The position numbers and the translations under genes are program-made. A DNA stretch of 64,000 bases, taken from contig CAVZII010000005.1 of the NCBI GenBank assembly GCA_963775275.1, positions 2,356,001 through 2,420,000 on the forward strand. Direction: 5' to 3'. Shown here piece by piece: positions 17,872-26,321 of this stretch; the stretch's first letter is position 1, and each line of letters begins with the position of its first letter. This DNA is from JANWHQ01 sp963775275 (GTDB lineage: Bacteria; Pseudomonadota; Alphaproteobacteria; Caulobacterales; Caulobacteraceae). The notes below the pieces were generated by a model. That model was not told where the DNA came from and did no database searches. It saw nothing but the letters and a program-made list of their open reading frames with translations.

Positions 17872-18303
17872 TCACTCGCCGCGGTCAAAGCGCAGGACGC
17901 CGAAGGGCCCGCGCCGCCTCCCGTCCGGGAAATCCGAGGGGTGGTTGACGCCGTCGCCCACCGGCACCTCGGCGAAGTCGAAGGGGCTGACGCCGTCCAG
18001 GCACGCGACGTTGACGCCGTATTCCTCCGGGTTCGAGCGGCGCTGATGGTGGGTGTAGATCCCGCACCTGGAACAGAAGTAATGGCGGGCCGTGTTGGTG
18101 TTGAACTGGTAGAGCGTCAGCGCCTCCTCGCCGGAGGTGATCTCGAAATCCTCCAACAGTGCGGAGACGGCGACCGCGCCACGCATGCGGCAGATCGAGC
18201 AGTTGCAGCGCCTGGGCGCGCGAAGCCCGTCCCTCAGCCTGACGTGGAAGCGCACCGCGCCGCAGTGGCAGCCGCCGTCCATCTCCTCGATGTCGGAGTT
18301 CAT
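17872..18303 (-). CDS. GFA/CENP-V family zinc protein
   Basis: A 143-residue protein of the GFA family (the fold of glutathione-dependent formaldehyde-activating enzyme). Zinc-binding cysteine sets are visible: G-G-C-H-C-G-A-V-R-F near residues 10-19, C-N-C-S-I-C-R near 33-39, and Y-F-C-S-R-C-G near 75-81. Most bacterial family members have no proven substrate, so formaldehyde activation should not be assumed. It lies just downstream of the sulfotransferase-like gene on the same strand, with only 15 bp between, and could be the last gene of that short operon. Confidence 0.82.
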   Translation of the reverse strand: MNSDIEEMDGGCHCGAVRFHVRLRDGLRAPRRCNCSICRMRGAVAVSALLEDFEITSGEEALTLYQFNTNTARHYFCSRCGIYTHHQRRSNPEEYGVNVACLDGVSPFDFAEVPVGDGVNHPSDFPDGRRRGPFGVLRFDRGE

Positions 18304-18318
18304 GAGCGGTCCCTTCCT

Positions 18319-19068
18319 TCAGCCGCCGCGCGGCGAGAGCTTGTGGGCGGCGAGCCGCTGGTAGTGCGGCCGGGCTGCATCCGCCAGGGACTTCAGAGCG
18401 TCGGGCAGGTCGTCGTGACCCGCCTCCGCCCGCGGCGGGCCGAAGCCGGTCGACCGCTCGACCGCGTCGTACCAGACCGGCGCCCAGACCCCGTCGGTGT
18501 CGCGTCGCCCGGCCGGCCAGCTCAGCATGTGGTCGTCGAAGCCGACCCCGAGGGCGGCGCACAGGGCGCCCAGCATGCCTGGGGGATCGGCGAGGACATC
18601 CCGCGCCTCGATCACCGGCGGCGCGCGGCCCAGACGGTCAGCCTCTCGATCGAACAGCTCGGCCTGCCGCACGAAGCCGATCTCCTGAAGGGTCACGCCC
18701 CCGCGCTTCTTGGCGTAGGAGGCCAGCACCGCCTCCGGCGGGCGGATCAGGAAGGCGCTGCGGCAGGCCGCGGTCCACTCGAGCCCGAAGCCGTCGAGCA
18801 TGTGGTGGGTCATGTGCTTCTGGTAGAAGACGACCCGCCCGCCCGGGATCGGTCCGGCGAGCTGGCCGGCGACTTCGCGCCAGTCCGTCGGCTGGGTGCG
18901 CAGCACCTCCTCGCGCATGGGATGGTCAAGGCCCGTTCCCGCCAGGAACGCGGCATAGAAGGGCTCGTCCACGACCGCCGTGTCCGGCCGGTTCTCGAAG
19001 GACCGCATCATCGCCGTGGAGATGTTGCGCGGCCCCGACCACATGGCGATGCGCACCGGCTCAGTCAT
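18319..19068 (-). CDS. Sulfotransferase-like P-loop protein
   Basis: A 249-residue cytosolic protein with the sulfotransferase-like 5'-phosphosulfate loop W-S-G-P-R-N-I-S-T-A-M-M near residues 10-21, followed by V-V-D-E-P-F-Y-A and a basic R-x-P-E-A-V-L-A-S segment near residues 108-116. It is close to proteins variously annotated as sulfotransferase family or HAD family. Its ATG overlaps the stop of the upstream class IV aminotransferase gene by ATGA. In plants, homologous domains are fused in proteins called branched-chain aminotransferase-like (recollection), so the two bacterial products may act together. The substrate is unknown. Confidence 0.7.
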   Translation of the reverse strand: MTEPVRIAMWSGPRNISTAMMRSFENRPDTAVVDEPFYAAFLAGTGLDHPMREEVLRTQPTDWREVAGQLAGPIPGGRVVFYQKHMTHHMLDGFGLEWTAACRSAFLIRPPEAVLASYAKKRGGVTLQEIGFVRQAELFDREADRLGRAPPVIEARDVLADPPGMLGALCAALGVGFDDHMLSWPAGRRDTDGVWAPVWYDAVERSTGFGPPRAEAGHDDLPDALKSLADAARPHYQRLAAHKLSPRGG

Positions 19069-19990
19069 CGCCGAGAGCCCGCCGCAGCGTCGGCGTCCTT
19101 CAGCGCATCGTAGAGCGCGCGCACGCGGCGGGTCAGGGGGCCGGGCGAGCCGGCCCGCGGCGCGCGCCCGTCGATCGACCGCACGGGCGTGATCCCGCCG
19201 AGCGTGCCCGTGACGAAGGCCTCGTCGGCCCCGTGGACTTCCTCCAGGGGGAAGTCGCCGAGGCGCAGGGGAACCCCATGCTCCTGGCAGAGCGCGATCA
19301 CATTGCCCCGGGTGATCCCGTTGAAGCAGTAGGCGCCCGAGGAGGTGCGCACCTCGCCGTCCCGGACGAAGAAGAAGTTGGTGGCGTTGCAGCTCGAGAC
19401 GAAACCCATCGGATCGAGCATCAGGGCCTCGTCGGCGCCCGCGTCGATCGCTTCGAGCAGGGCCGTGATCAGGTTCAGCCGGCTGTGCGAGTTCAGCCGC
19501 ATGTCGAACATCTGCGCCGGCGTGCAGCGGATGCTCGCCGTGGCGAGGCCGAGGCCGCCCGGACGCAGGAAGCGCGGGCGGCCGCCTTGTGTTCGGCCGT
19601 GATCACGATCGTCGGCCGGCCGAGCGCGTTGCGCGGGTCCTGGTTCACCGTCGACTTCAGCCCGCGCGTGGCCATCAGGCGCACGTGCGCGCCGTCGTCC
19701 ATGCCGTTGGCGTCGAGCGTGCGAAGGATCGCGTCCGCGGCGCCCGCCCGGTCCAGGCCGAGGTCCAGCGCGATCTTGCGCGCGCCCTCGAACAACCGAT
19801 CCAGGTGCGCCTCGAGGAACAGCAGCCGGCCTCTGTGCAGCCGCAGGCCCTCCCACACGCCGTCGCCGAGCCCGAAGCCCGCGTCGAAGACCGACACCTT
19901 GGCCGCCTCGCGCGGGACCAGCGCGCCGTTCACATAGACGAGCACGTCTGCGTTGCGCGGATCGGGGGCGAAGTCCTGGCTGCCGGCCAT
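19065..19990 (-). CDS. Class IV aminotransferase-like protein (single-base frameshift)
   Basis: A fold-type IV PLP enzyme of the branched-chain/D-amino-acid aminotransferase group. The N-terminal half (ATG 19990) carries K-V-S-V-F-D-A-G-F-G-L-G-D-G-V-W-E-G and ends in I-V-I-T-A-E-H-K. The C-terminal half continues in another frame with F-L-R-P-G-G-L-G, G-A-D-E-A-L-M-L-D and F-V-S-S-C-N-A-T-N-F-F. Restoring one missing base around 19575-19592 gives a full protein of about 308 residues, the normal size. The segment that usually holds the PLP lysine reads N-S-H-S-R-L-N, with no obvious lysine. It is the first gene of a short minus-strand operon. Confidence 0.78.
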
Positions 19991-20043
19991 GGGCGGACTT
20001 ATGGTCGAGCCGCGCGCGATCGCAAAGCCGCGCGGAGGACGGC

Positions 20044-21246
20044 ATGACCAAGGGCGTCGGGGGCTCGAGCCCAGAGGAGGAGCTGGCCGGGCTGGAGCCC
20101 CCGGCCCGGCGCGCGGCGGCCATCACGGCCGAGGAGCGCAGCGCCAGGCTCGAGCGCGCGCGGGAGCTCCTGGCGGGGGAGGGGGCGGACGCCCTCCTGG
20201 TCCGCGGCGGGCCGAGCCTGCGCTACTTCACCGGCGTGGCCTGGGGCCAGAGCGAGCGGCTCGTGGCCATGATCCTGCCTCGGCGCGGCATGCCCGTGAT
20301 GATCTGCCCGGCCTTCGAGATCGGCACGCTTGAGGCTTCGCTGAGGATCGAGGCCGAGATCCGGCTCTGGGAGGAGGACGAGAGCCCCTTCGCCCTGGCC
20401 GACCGCGCCCTGTCGGACCTTCGCGCCGGAACCGTGGCGCTGGATCCGGAGCTGCCGTTCTGGGCGTTCGACGGCCTTTCCCGCGAAGGCCCGTCGCTGA
20501 ATCTGACCAACGGCGCGGCGGTGATCGACGGCTCCCGGATGACCAAGTCGCCGGCCGAGATCGCCCTGATGAGCGAGGCCAAGGCCATGACGCTGGAGGT
20601 CCAGCGGCGGGCCGCGCGGATCCTCAGGCCCGGGATCACGACCACGGAGGTCCGCCGCTTCATCGACGAGGCCCACCGCGCGATCGGCTCGGACGGCGGC
20701 TCGACCTTCTGCGCCGTGCAGTTCGGCGCGGCCACGCAGTATCCGCACGGCGTTCCCGGCGAGCAGGCGCTGGCCGAGGGCGACCTCGTGCTGATCGACA
20801 CCGGCTGCCAGGTTCAGGGCTACAACTCCGACATCACCCGCAGCTACGTCTTCGGCGAGCCGTCCGCCGAGCAGCGGCGCGTCTGGGAGGTCGAGCGCGA
20901 GGCGCAGCAGGCCGCCTTCGACGCCGTCTGGCCCGGCGTTCCCTGCGAGGCCATCGACGCCACCGCCCGCCGGGTGCTGGAAGCGCACGGCTTCGGGCCC
21001 GGCTATCGCCTGCCCGGCTTGCCGCATCGCACTGGCCACGGGATCGGCCTCTTCGTCCACGAGGCGCCCTATCTGGTGAAGGGCGACCGGACGCTCCTGG
21101 AACCCGGGATGTGTTTCTCCAACGAGCCGATGATCGTGGTCCCGGGCGCGTTCGGGATCAGGCTGGAGGACCATTTCCACGTCACCGAGGACGGGGCGGC
21201 GTGGTTCACCGAGCCTTCGCCCTCGCTCGACGCCCCGTTCGGCTGA
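20044..21246 (+). CDS. M24 family aminopeptidase (Xaa-Pro peptidase-like)
   Basis: A 400-residue creatinase/aminopeptidase-fold protein. The N-terminal domain contains L-L-V-R-G-G-P-S-L-R-Y-F-T-G, typical of Xaa-Pro peptidases. The catalytic domain (about residues 170-395) has the metal ligands: L-I-D-T-G and Y-N-S-D-I-T-R (two Asp), H-R-T-G-H-G-I-G (His), and two Glu in F-S-N-E-P-M and R-L-E-D-H. It would remove N-terminal residues before proline, or act on a related amide. The ATG at 20044 has a clean GGAGG site. It is divergent from the aminotransferase and convergent, 3 bp apart, with the membrane protein that follows. Confidence 0.86.
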   Translation: MTKGVGGSSPEEELAGLEPPARRAAAITAEERSARLERARELLAGEGADALLVRGGPSLRYFTGVAWGQSERLVAMILPRRGMPVMICPAFEIGTLEASLRIEAEIRLWEEDESPFALADRALSDLRAGTVALDPELPFWAFDGLSREGPSLNLTNGAAVIDGSRMTKSPAEIALMSEAKAMTLEVQRRAARILRPGITTTEVRRFIDEAHRAIGSDGGSTFCAVQFGAATQYPHGVPGEQALAEGDLVLIDTGCQVQGYNSDITRSYVFGEPSAEQRRVWEVEREAQQAAFDAVWPGVPCEAIDATARRVLEAHGFGPGYRLPGLPHRTGHGIGLFVHEAPYLVKGDRTLLEPGMCFSNEPMIVVPGAFGIRLEDHFHVTEDGAAWFTEPSPSLDAPFG

Positions 21247-21249
21247 GGT

Positions 21250-22671
21250 TCAGGTGCGAATCCGCACCCCCCTCCATCCGGCGGCGAGATAGAGCGCGGA
21301 GGCCGCGGCGGCGACGTCCAGGAAGTAGAGGTAGCGGTAGTCGCACGCCACGGAGATCACGAAGAAGCTGGCGGTGAAGACCAGGGCGCTGGCGATCAGG
21401 CCAGCCACGGCGATGTCGGCGGCGCGCCGTCGGCGCAGCAGGACGACGAGTCCCGCGACCGCGATCGCCGCATAGAGGGCGTGAGAGAAGACCGGGGTGC
21501 GCGCCAGGGCCTCGCCATAGTCCTGCAGGCGCCGGTCGCGTGCGTCCTCGCGCGGCGCCAGGCCCAAACGGCGCATCCAGGGTCCAGGCCCGTCGATCCC
21601 GACGTAGAACGGCAGGCAGGCCTGAAGGCGGGGCGTCAGGAAGACCCAGGCGAAGTCGACAGAGCGGATCCGCAGGTAGAGCAGAGGGTGTCCGACGACG
21701 AGCGAGCGCCAGGCGGCCGACAGGTCCGCCGGACGGGTGTCCGACTGCGCCGCCAGCAGCTCGGGCGCCTGGGTGAGCGGGTCGATCCGCTCGGGCGTGT
21801 AGGCGGCGGCGCCCTGGCCGCGGAGGATTCGGTCCAGCGCCGGGTTCGCGGCCGTCAGGCGCGGCAGCTTCAGGCCCGGTTCGGCCCGGAAGGCCGCCGC
21901 GAGGTCGTAGGTCTGCAGATCCTCGATCTGGTAGAGGCGCGAGGGCTCGCCGTCTCCTCGCGTCGCCAGGGCCGCATCCGCGGCGGCCATCGCCATGACG
22001 CACCCTGCGAGGACGCCGACCGCCAGGGCGCCGGCGCGCCACGCGCCGATCCCGTCCATGCGCATCGCGATCCAGCCCAGCGCCCCGGCGGCGATCGGCA
22101 GGACGACCACGCCGTTCTGGCGGGCGAGCGCGGCGAGGCAAAGCACCAGGAACGCGCCCGCGATCAGCCCGGCGCGCAGCCGCTCGCGCGTCCAGAGCGC
22201 CGCCGCCGCGGCGAGCAGGGCGAAGCCGGCGAGCGCCGCCCCAGCGAAGAGCACGTCCTTCCAGACGATCCCCGGGTAGATCAGCCACTGCGGCGTCGCG
22301 GCCAGCACGAGCGCCAGCGCCGGCGCCCACCAGGACGGCTTGCGCGCGCCAAGCAACGCCAGCAGGGCCAGGGCGCCGTAGAGCAGGAGCGTATCGAACG
22401 CCACGAACAGGGCGGTTCCGCGCACCAGCGCGTCGCCGAGACCCAGCATCCAGGCCATCACCGGCGGGTGCCAGCCGTTGTACAGCCGCGCGCGCCCCTG
22501 GGCGAGCTGGAGCACGGAGTCGTAGGAGAGGTGCCCGGGCAGGTTGGCCGCCAGGGCGAGGACGAGCCCGCCCGCCAGGGCCGCGATCAAGACGCCGGAC
22601 CTCGGTGCGGCGAAGGCGCGCAGCGCCCCCGCGAACCGCTGCAAGAGTGAGGCGTTCACGGTCTTCGTCAT
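21250..22671 (-). CDS. Polytopic membrane protein, GT-C glycosyltransferase-like
   Basis: A 473-residue membrane protein with about 11-13 hydrophobic helices. The first periplasmic loop holds L-S-Y-D-S-V-L-Q-L followed by G-W-H-P-P-V. This is the acidic-residue plus W-H-P-P pattern of GT-C-fold (DUF6020-like) lipid-linked sugar transferases. A soluble loop of about 90 residues lies in the middle (near residues 240-330). No donor or acceptor can be named. The ATG at 22671 was preferred to one ten codons upstream because the extra residues are not hydrophobic and lack a ribosome site. It is a lone gene between the M24 peptidase and the Tad locus. Confidence 0.6.
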   Translation of the reverse strand: MTKTVNASLLQRFAGALRAFAAPRSGVLIAALAGGLVLALAANLPGHLSYDSVLQLAQGRARLYNGWHPPVMAWMLGLGDALVRGTALFVAFDTLLLYGALALLALLGARKPSWWAPALALVLAATPQWLIYPGIVWKDVLFAGAALAGFALLAAAAALWTRERLRAGLIAGAFLVLCLAALARQNGVVVLPIAAGALGWIAMRMDGIGAWRAGALAVGVLAGCVMAMAAADAALATRGDGEPSRLYQIEDLQTYDLAAAFRAEPGLKLPRLTAANPALDRILRGQGAAAYTPERIDPLTQAPELLAAQSDTRPADLSAAWRSLVVGHPLLYLRIRSVDFAWVFLTPRLQACLPFYVGIDGPGPWMRRLGLAPREDARDRRLQDYGEALARTPVFSHALYAAIAVAGLVVLLRRRRAADIAVAGLIASALVFTASFFVISVACDYRYLYFLDVAAAASALYLAAGWRGVRIRT

Positions 22672-22795
22672 GGCTTCCAGCGTCCAGGCCTCAGGCCGCA
22701 AGGACGGCGCTAGCCGGCTCTCCTCGTTCGGCGCTCGTGTGCTCGGCGTTGTTTATGGTTTCCGAGAAATTCAGCATGTATTCCGGTTTACGTTA

Positions 22796-22807
22796 GAGTT
22801 TAAACTC
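22796..22807. promoter_or_regulatory. 12-bp perfect palindrome upstream of cpaB
   Basis: GAGTTTAAACTC is a perfect palindrome in an unusually AT-rich island (about 22750-22815) between the GT-C-like gene and cpaB. It is a candidate operator or promoter element for the Tad operon. No known regulator motif is recognised. Confidence 0.4.
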
Positions 22808-22852
22808 AAATAAAGACGCCGACGGCAATCTGCCCGCTGGAAATCCAGTAAT

Positions 22853-22867
22853 CGCTCAAAATGAGCG
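22853..22867. promoter_or_regulatory. Inverted repeat just upstream of the cpaB ribosome site
   Basis: CGCTCA-AAA-TGAGCG has 6-bp arms and a 3-bp spacer and ends four bases before the GGGGGC ribosome site of cpaB. It could be an operator or a small leader hairpin that affects translation of the Tad operon. This is seen in the sequence; its role is inferred. Confidence 0.4.
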
Positions 22868-22879
22868 TTAGGGGGCGTT

Positions 22880-23791
22880 ATGCGCGTCGGCACGATCGCC
22901 AGCCTCGCCGCATCGGCGGCTTTGGGCGTTGGAGCGCTCGTCGTGGCCAGGGTCTGGCTGCCCGCCCAATCCTCCAAGCCATCGTCGGCGCCGGCCGGAT
23001 CAACCGCAAGCGTGCCCGTGGTGCTCGCCGCAGCGCCGATCGCCTACGGCGAGAAGATCGAGGCCAAGCACCTGACGCTGGCCCGCCTGCCGGCGGACGC
23101 CGCGCCGCCCGGCGCCTACGCATCCATCGACCAGGTGATGAAGCAGGACGGCGGCGCGCCCGTCGCCCTGCAGGCCATGTCGCCGCGCGAGCCGGTGCTG
23201 GCGGCCAAGCTCTCGGGCTCGGGCGCGCGGCCCACTCTGGCGGCGGTCATCAAGCCGGGCTACCGGGCCTATACGATCGGCGTCACCGAGGTGGCCGGCG
23301 GCGGCGGACACGTGCTTCCGGGCGACCGGGTCGACGTGCTCCTCGCCCGCGAGCTCCCGTCCGGCCCGGGCATGGACGGCCAGGGCCGCAGGTTGACCGC
23401 CGACGTTGTCATCCAGGACGTGCGCGTCCTCGGCATGGACCTCAATACCGATCCCAACTCGACCCGCCCGGCGGTGGCCCACACCGCGACCTTGGAGGTC
23501 GATATGAAGGACGCCGAGAAGCTGGCCCTGGCCGGCCAGGCGGGCACCCTTTCGCTCGCCCTGCGCCCCGTTGGCGCCGCCGAGATCGAGTCCGTGCACC
23601 CGATCCTGACCTCCGATCTCAGCCCCGCCTTCGGCCGCCCGGGGCCGAAAGGGGCCCGACCCAGCCCGTTCCGCCGCGCCAAGTCGCACGATCCGGGTCC
23701 AACAGCATCGCCCACCGACCAGGTGATCGTCGTCCACGGCGAAGCGCGCGCGAGCGTCAGCGTGCCCGCCGAACGCCTCGCCGCCGGCTGA
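22880..23791 (+). CDS. cpaB: Flp pilus assembly protein CpaB
   Basis: A 303-residue periplasmic Tad/Flp pilus assembly protein. An N-terminal membrane anchor (about residues 5-25) is followed by a SAF-like domain with A-P-I-A-Y-G-E-K-I and L-P-A-D-A-A-P. A later segment, H-V-L-P-G-D-R-V-D-V-L-L, is typical of the family. It is thought to stabilise the secretin CpaC. The ATG at 22880 has GGGGGC before it. It is the first gene of cpaB-C-E-F-tadB-tadC. The C-terminus (after about residue 250) is basic and low in complexity. Confidence 0.9.
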   Translation: MRVGTIASLAASAALGVGALVVARVWLPAQSSKPSSAPAGSTASVPVVLAAAPIAYGEKIEAKHLTLARLPADAAPPGAYASIDQVMKQDGGAPVALQAMSPREPVLAAKLSGSGARPTLAAVIKPGYRAYTIGVTEVAGGGGHVLPGDRVDVLLARELPSGPGMDGQGRRLTADVVIQDVRVLGMDLNTDPNSTRPAVAHTATLEVDMKDAEKLALAGQAGTLSLALRPVGAAEIESVHPILTSDLSPAFGRPGPKGARPSPFRRAKSHDPGPTASPTDQVIVVHGEARASVSVPAERLAAG

Positions 23792-23805
23792 GTCAGGAGC
23801 CAGAC

Positions 23806-25155
23806 ATGGCCTACGCCAAGCGCATCGCCGCCCTGATCGCGCCCGCCCTGCTCGCCGGCGCGATCGCCTCGCCCGCGCCCTCGTCCGCTCAGGACGAGCC
23901 GCCGATCACCCGCGCCATGTCCGCGGTCGCCCAGACCCTGGTCGTGGCCAAGGACAAGTCCGTGGCCTTCCATCTGGCCTATCCGGTCGGAGAGATCGTC
24001 GTGGCCCAGCCGGACGTGCTGCAACTGGTCGCCACCACCGATCAGAGCTTCTACGTGCGCGGCAAGGCGCTGGGGACCACCAACCTGCTGATCTACGACA
24101 AGCAGCACCGGCTGGCCCAGGTGGTCGACATCCGGGTCGGCTACGATATCGACGGTTTGCAGGCCGACCTCGCCACGGCGCTGCCGCACGAGCACATCAA
24201 GGCGGCGAATTTCGCCGGCGGCATCCTGCTGACGGGCGAGGCCTCGACCCTGAACGTGGCGAACCGCGCCGAAGCCATCGCCGAGCGCTATGCGCCCAAG
24301 CTGGTCTCCTCGGAAGTCAAGATCGCGGCCGCCCAGCAGGTGATGGTCGAGGTCCGCGTCCTGGAAGCCAGCCGGGGCGCCCTAAAGGAGCTGGGCTTCA
24401 ACCTCAACGCCTCGAACCGGACCGGCTTCTCCTTCCAGTCCGGCACGGGCTCGCTGGTCAGCAACTCCACGCCGCAGGGCACGATCGGCTACACCGGCCA
24501 CATCGGCGCCTTCTCCGTCGACGCCAGCCTGCAGGCCCTGGAGCAGAAGGGCGTGATCCGCACCCTGGCGCGGCCGAACCTGATCGCCCTGTCGGGCCAG
24601 GAGGCGAGCTTCCTGGCGGGCGGCGAGTTCCCGTACCCGGTGCCCAATGGCCCCCAGACCGTGTCCATCGAGTTCAAGCCTTTCGGCGTGAAGCTCAAGG
24701 TCACGCCGGTGGTCGAGGACAACGGCCAGATCCGGCTGCAGGTCGCACCCGAGGTGTCGGCGCTCGATCCGCGCACCCAGCTCAGGATCGACGGCTTCGA
24801 CCTGCCGGCGCTCACCGTGCGCAAGGCCGAGACCACCGTCCAGCTCGAGGACGGTCAGAGCTTCGCGATCGCGGGCCTGTTCCAGCAGGACTACATCAAC
24901 GCCGTGAACCAGGTGCCCTGGGCGGGGCAGGTTCCGATCCTGGGCGCGCTCTTCAAGTCGACCAGTTGGAAGCGGGACGAGACCGAGCTGGTGATCATCG
25001 TCACGCCCAAGCTCACGGCGCCGGCCGACAAGCTCAGCGACGTGCCGACCCCGCTCGCGTCCAAGGACGAGCCGGACGCCATCGACCTGCTCCTCACCGG
25101 CCATGCCATGGATCAGCAGATCGAGAAGCCCGTGGGCAAGGAGCTGCGCCAGTGA
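23806..25155 (+). CDS. cpaC: Tad pilus secretin CpaC (type II/III secretion secretin family)
   Basis: A 449-residue outer-membrane secretin through which the Flp pilus emerges. Residues 1-31 form a signal peptide ending in S-S-A-Q-D. A pilus-associated N-domain (about residues 40-125) with L-G-T-T-N-L-L-I-Y-D is followed by the secretin core, which includes A-R-P-N-L-I-A-L-S-G, A-S-F-L-A-G-G-E-F-P-Y-P-V and V-P-I-L-G-A-L-F-K-S. The ATG at 23806 follows an AGGAG site. Its TGA overlaps the GTG start of cpaE. CpaD, the usual partner lipoprotein, is missing from the locus. Confidence 0.93.
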   Translation: MAYAKRIAALIAPALLAGAIASPAPSSAQDEPPITRAMSAVAQTLVVAKDKSVAFHLAYPVGEIVVAQPDVLQLVATTDQSFYVRGKALGTTNLLIYDKQHRLAQVVDIRVGYDIDGLQADLATALPHEHIKAANFAGGILLTGEASTLNVANRAEAIAERYAPKLVSSEVKIAAAQQVMVEVRVLEASRGALKELGFNLNASNRTGFSFQSGTGSLVSNSTPQGTIGYTGHIGAFSVDASLQALEQKGVIRTLARPNLIALSGQEASFLAGGEFPYPVPNGPQTVSIEFKPFGVKLKVTPVVEDNGQIRLQVAPEVSALDPRTQLRIDGFDLPALTVRKAETTVQLEDGQSFAIAGLFQQDYINAVNQVPWAGQVPILGALFKSTSWKRDETELVIIVTPKLTAPADKLSDVPTPLASKDEPDAIDLLLTGHAMDQQIEKPVGKELRQ

Positions 25156-26321
25156 CAGGCTTGATCGGCAGGCGCGTCCTCGTCGTCGGCCCGACATTGC
25201 AGGCGCTTGCGCAGGAGGCCCTGGAGGGGGCCGAGCTGGAGACGGCCGCGCCGGCGCGCACGGCGGTCATGGCGGCGCTCCGCCCGGGCCTGGACCTCGT
25301 TCTCGTCGACACCGACCTTATGGAGCCCGAGGTTGCCCGCGCGGTGATCGAGACCCTGGCGGCCCAGCCGGCGCCGCCGGGCGTGCTGCTGGTCGGCGCC
25401 AACCTTCCGACCGGCCTCGTGCGCGCCTTGTTCAAGCTCGAGCGTTCGGACGTGCTCGAGGCGCCGATCACGGTCCGGGACCTGCAACGGACGGCGGCGG
25501 CCGTGCTCGCCGAGCCCGCCACGACGGGCGCCGACGCCGGTCGGAGCTCGCATTGCTGGAGCGTTCTGGGCGCCGTCGGCGGCTGCGGCGCCACGACCCT
25601 CGCCGTCGAGATCTCCGCGACATTGGCCAAGCGCGGCCTGCCGGGCTCGGTCGCCCTGGTCGACCTGAACCTCGCAGATGGCGCCGCGCACGCTTATCTT
25701 GGCGCGGCCTCCAACATGCGTCTGGCCGACGCGTCGGGCGTTCCCGAGCGGATCGATGCGGCGTTGCTGCAGATGTTCGCCGCGCGCGCGGACTGCGGCT
25801 TCGACCTCCTGGCCTCGCCTCGGGACCCCCAGGCCTTCGCCAGGGTTTCGCCGGCGGCCGTCTGCCGCGTGCTGGAGATGGCCTGCAATGCCTACGACTG
25901 GGTCGTCGTCGATCTGCCGCGCCTTCGCCAGCCATGGACGCTCGACGTGGTCTCGGGCTCCGACGAGATCCTGATCGTCTCCGAGCTGACCGTCCCGGCG
26001 CTGCTCTCGGCCCGCGCCCTGGCCGGCGAGATCGAGGCGGAGCTTCCCGAGGCCCGGCGTCCGCGGCTGATCCTGAACCGGATGGCCAATCGCGCGTTCG
26101 GCCCGGCGCCCTCGCGCGCGGAAGCGGAAAAGGCTCTGCAGCGCAAGGTCGACGGAGCGGTGACCTCCGACTGGGAGGCGGCCGCCTGCTCGGTCAATCT
26201 CGGCGGCCCGATCAGCCAGCACCGGCCCCGGTCCAAGATCGTCAAGGACGTCGCGGGCCTCGTCGATCAGCTCGCCGCCCAGGCGGCGCTGTCGCCCGGC
26301 CGCGGCGTGAGGGCGGCCTGA
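25152..26321 (+). CDS. cpaE: CpaE-like Tad pilus ATPase (ParA/MinD fold)
   Basis: A 389-residue protein with a receiver-like N-terminal domain (about 1-125) and a MinD/ParA-type ATPase domain (about 130-375), the CpaE/TadZ architecture that helps place the pilus at the pole. The P-loop region reads G-A-V-G-G-C-G-A-T-T-L-A; the lysine that normally opens the deviant Walker A is a valine, so nucleotide binding may be altered. Y-D-W-V-V-V-D-L-P-R is the Walker B region. It starts at a GTG overlapping the cpaC stop and overlaps cpaF by TGATG. Confidence 0.85.
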   Translation: MTGLIGRRVLVVGPTLQALAQEALEGAELETAAPARTAVMAALRPGLDLVLVDTDLMEPEVARAVIETLAAQPAPPGVLLVGANLPTGLVRALFKLERSDVLEAPITVRDLQRTAAAVLAEPATTGADAGRSSHCWSVLGAVGGCGATTLAVEISATLAKRGLPGSVALVDLNLADGAAHAYLGAASNMRLADASGVPERIDAALLQMFAARADCGFDLLASPRDPQAFARVSPAAVCRVLEMACNAYDWVVVDLPRLRQPWTLDVVSGSDEILIVSELTVPALLSARALAGEIEAELPEARRPRLILNRMANRAFGPAPSRAEAEKALQRKVDGAVTSDWEAAACSVNLGGPISQHRPRSKIVKDVAGLVDQLAAQAALSPGRGVRAA

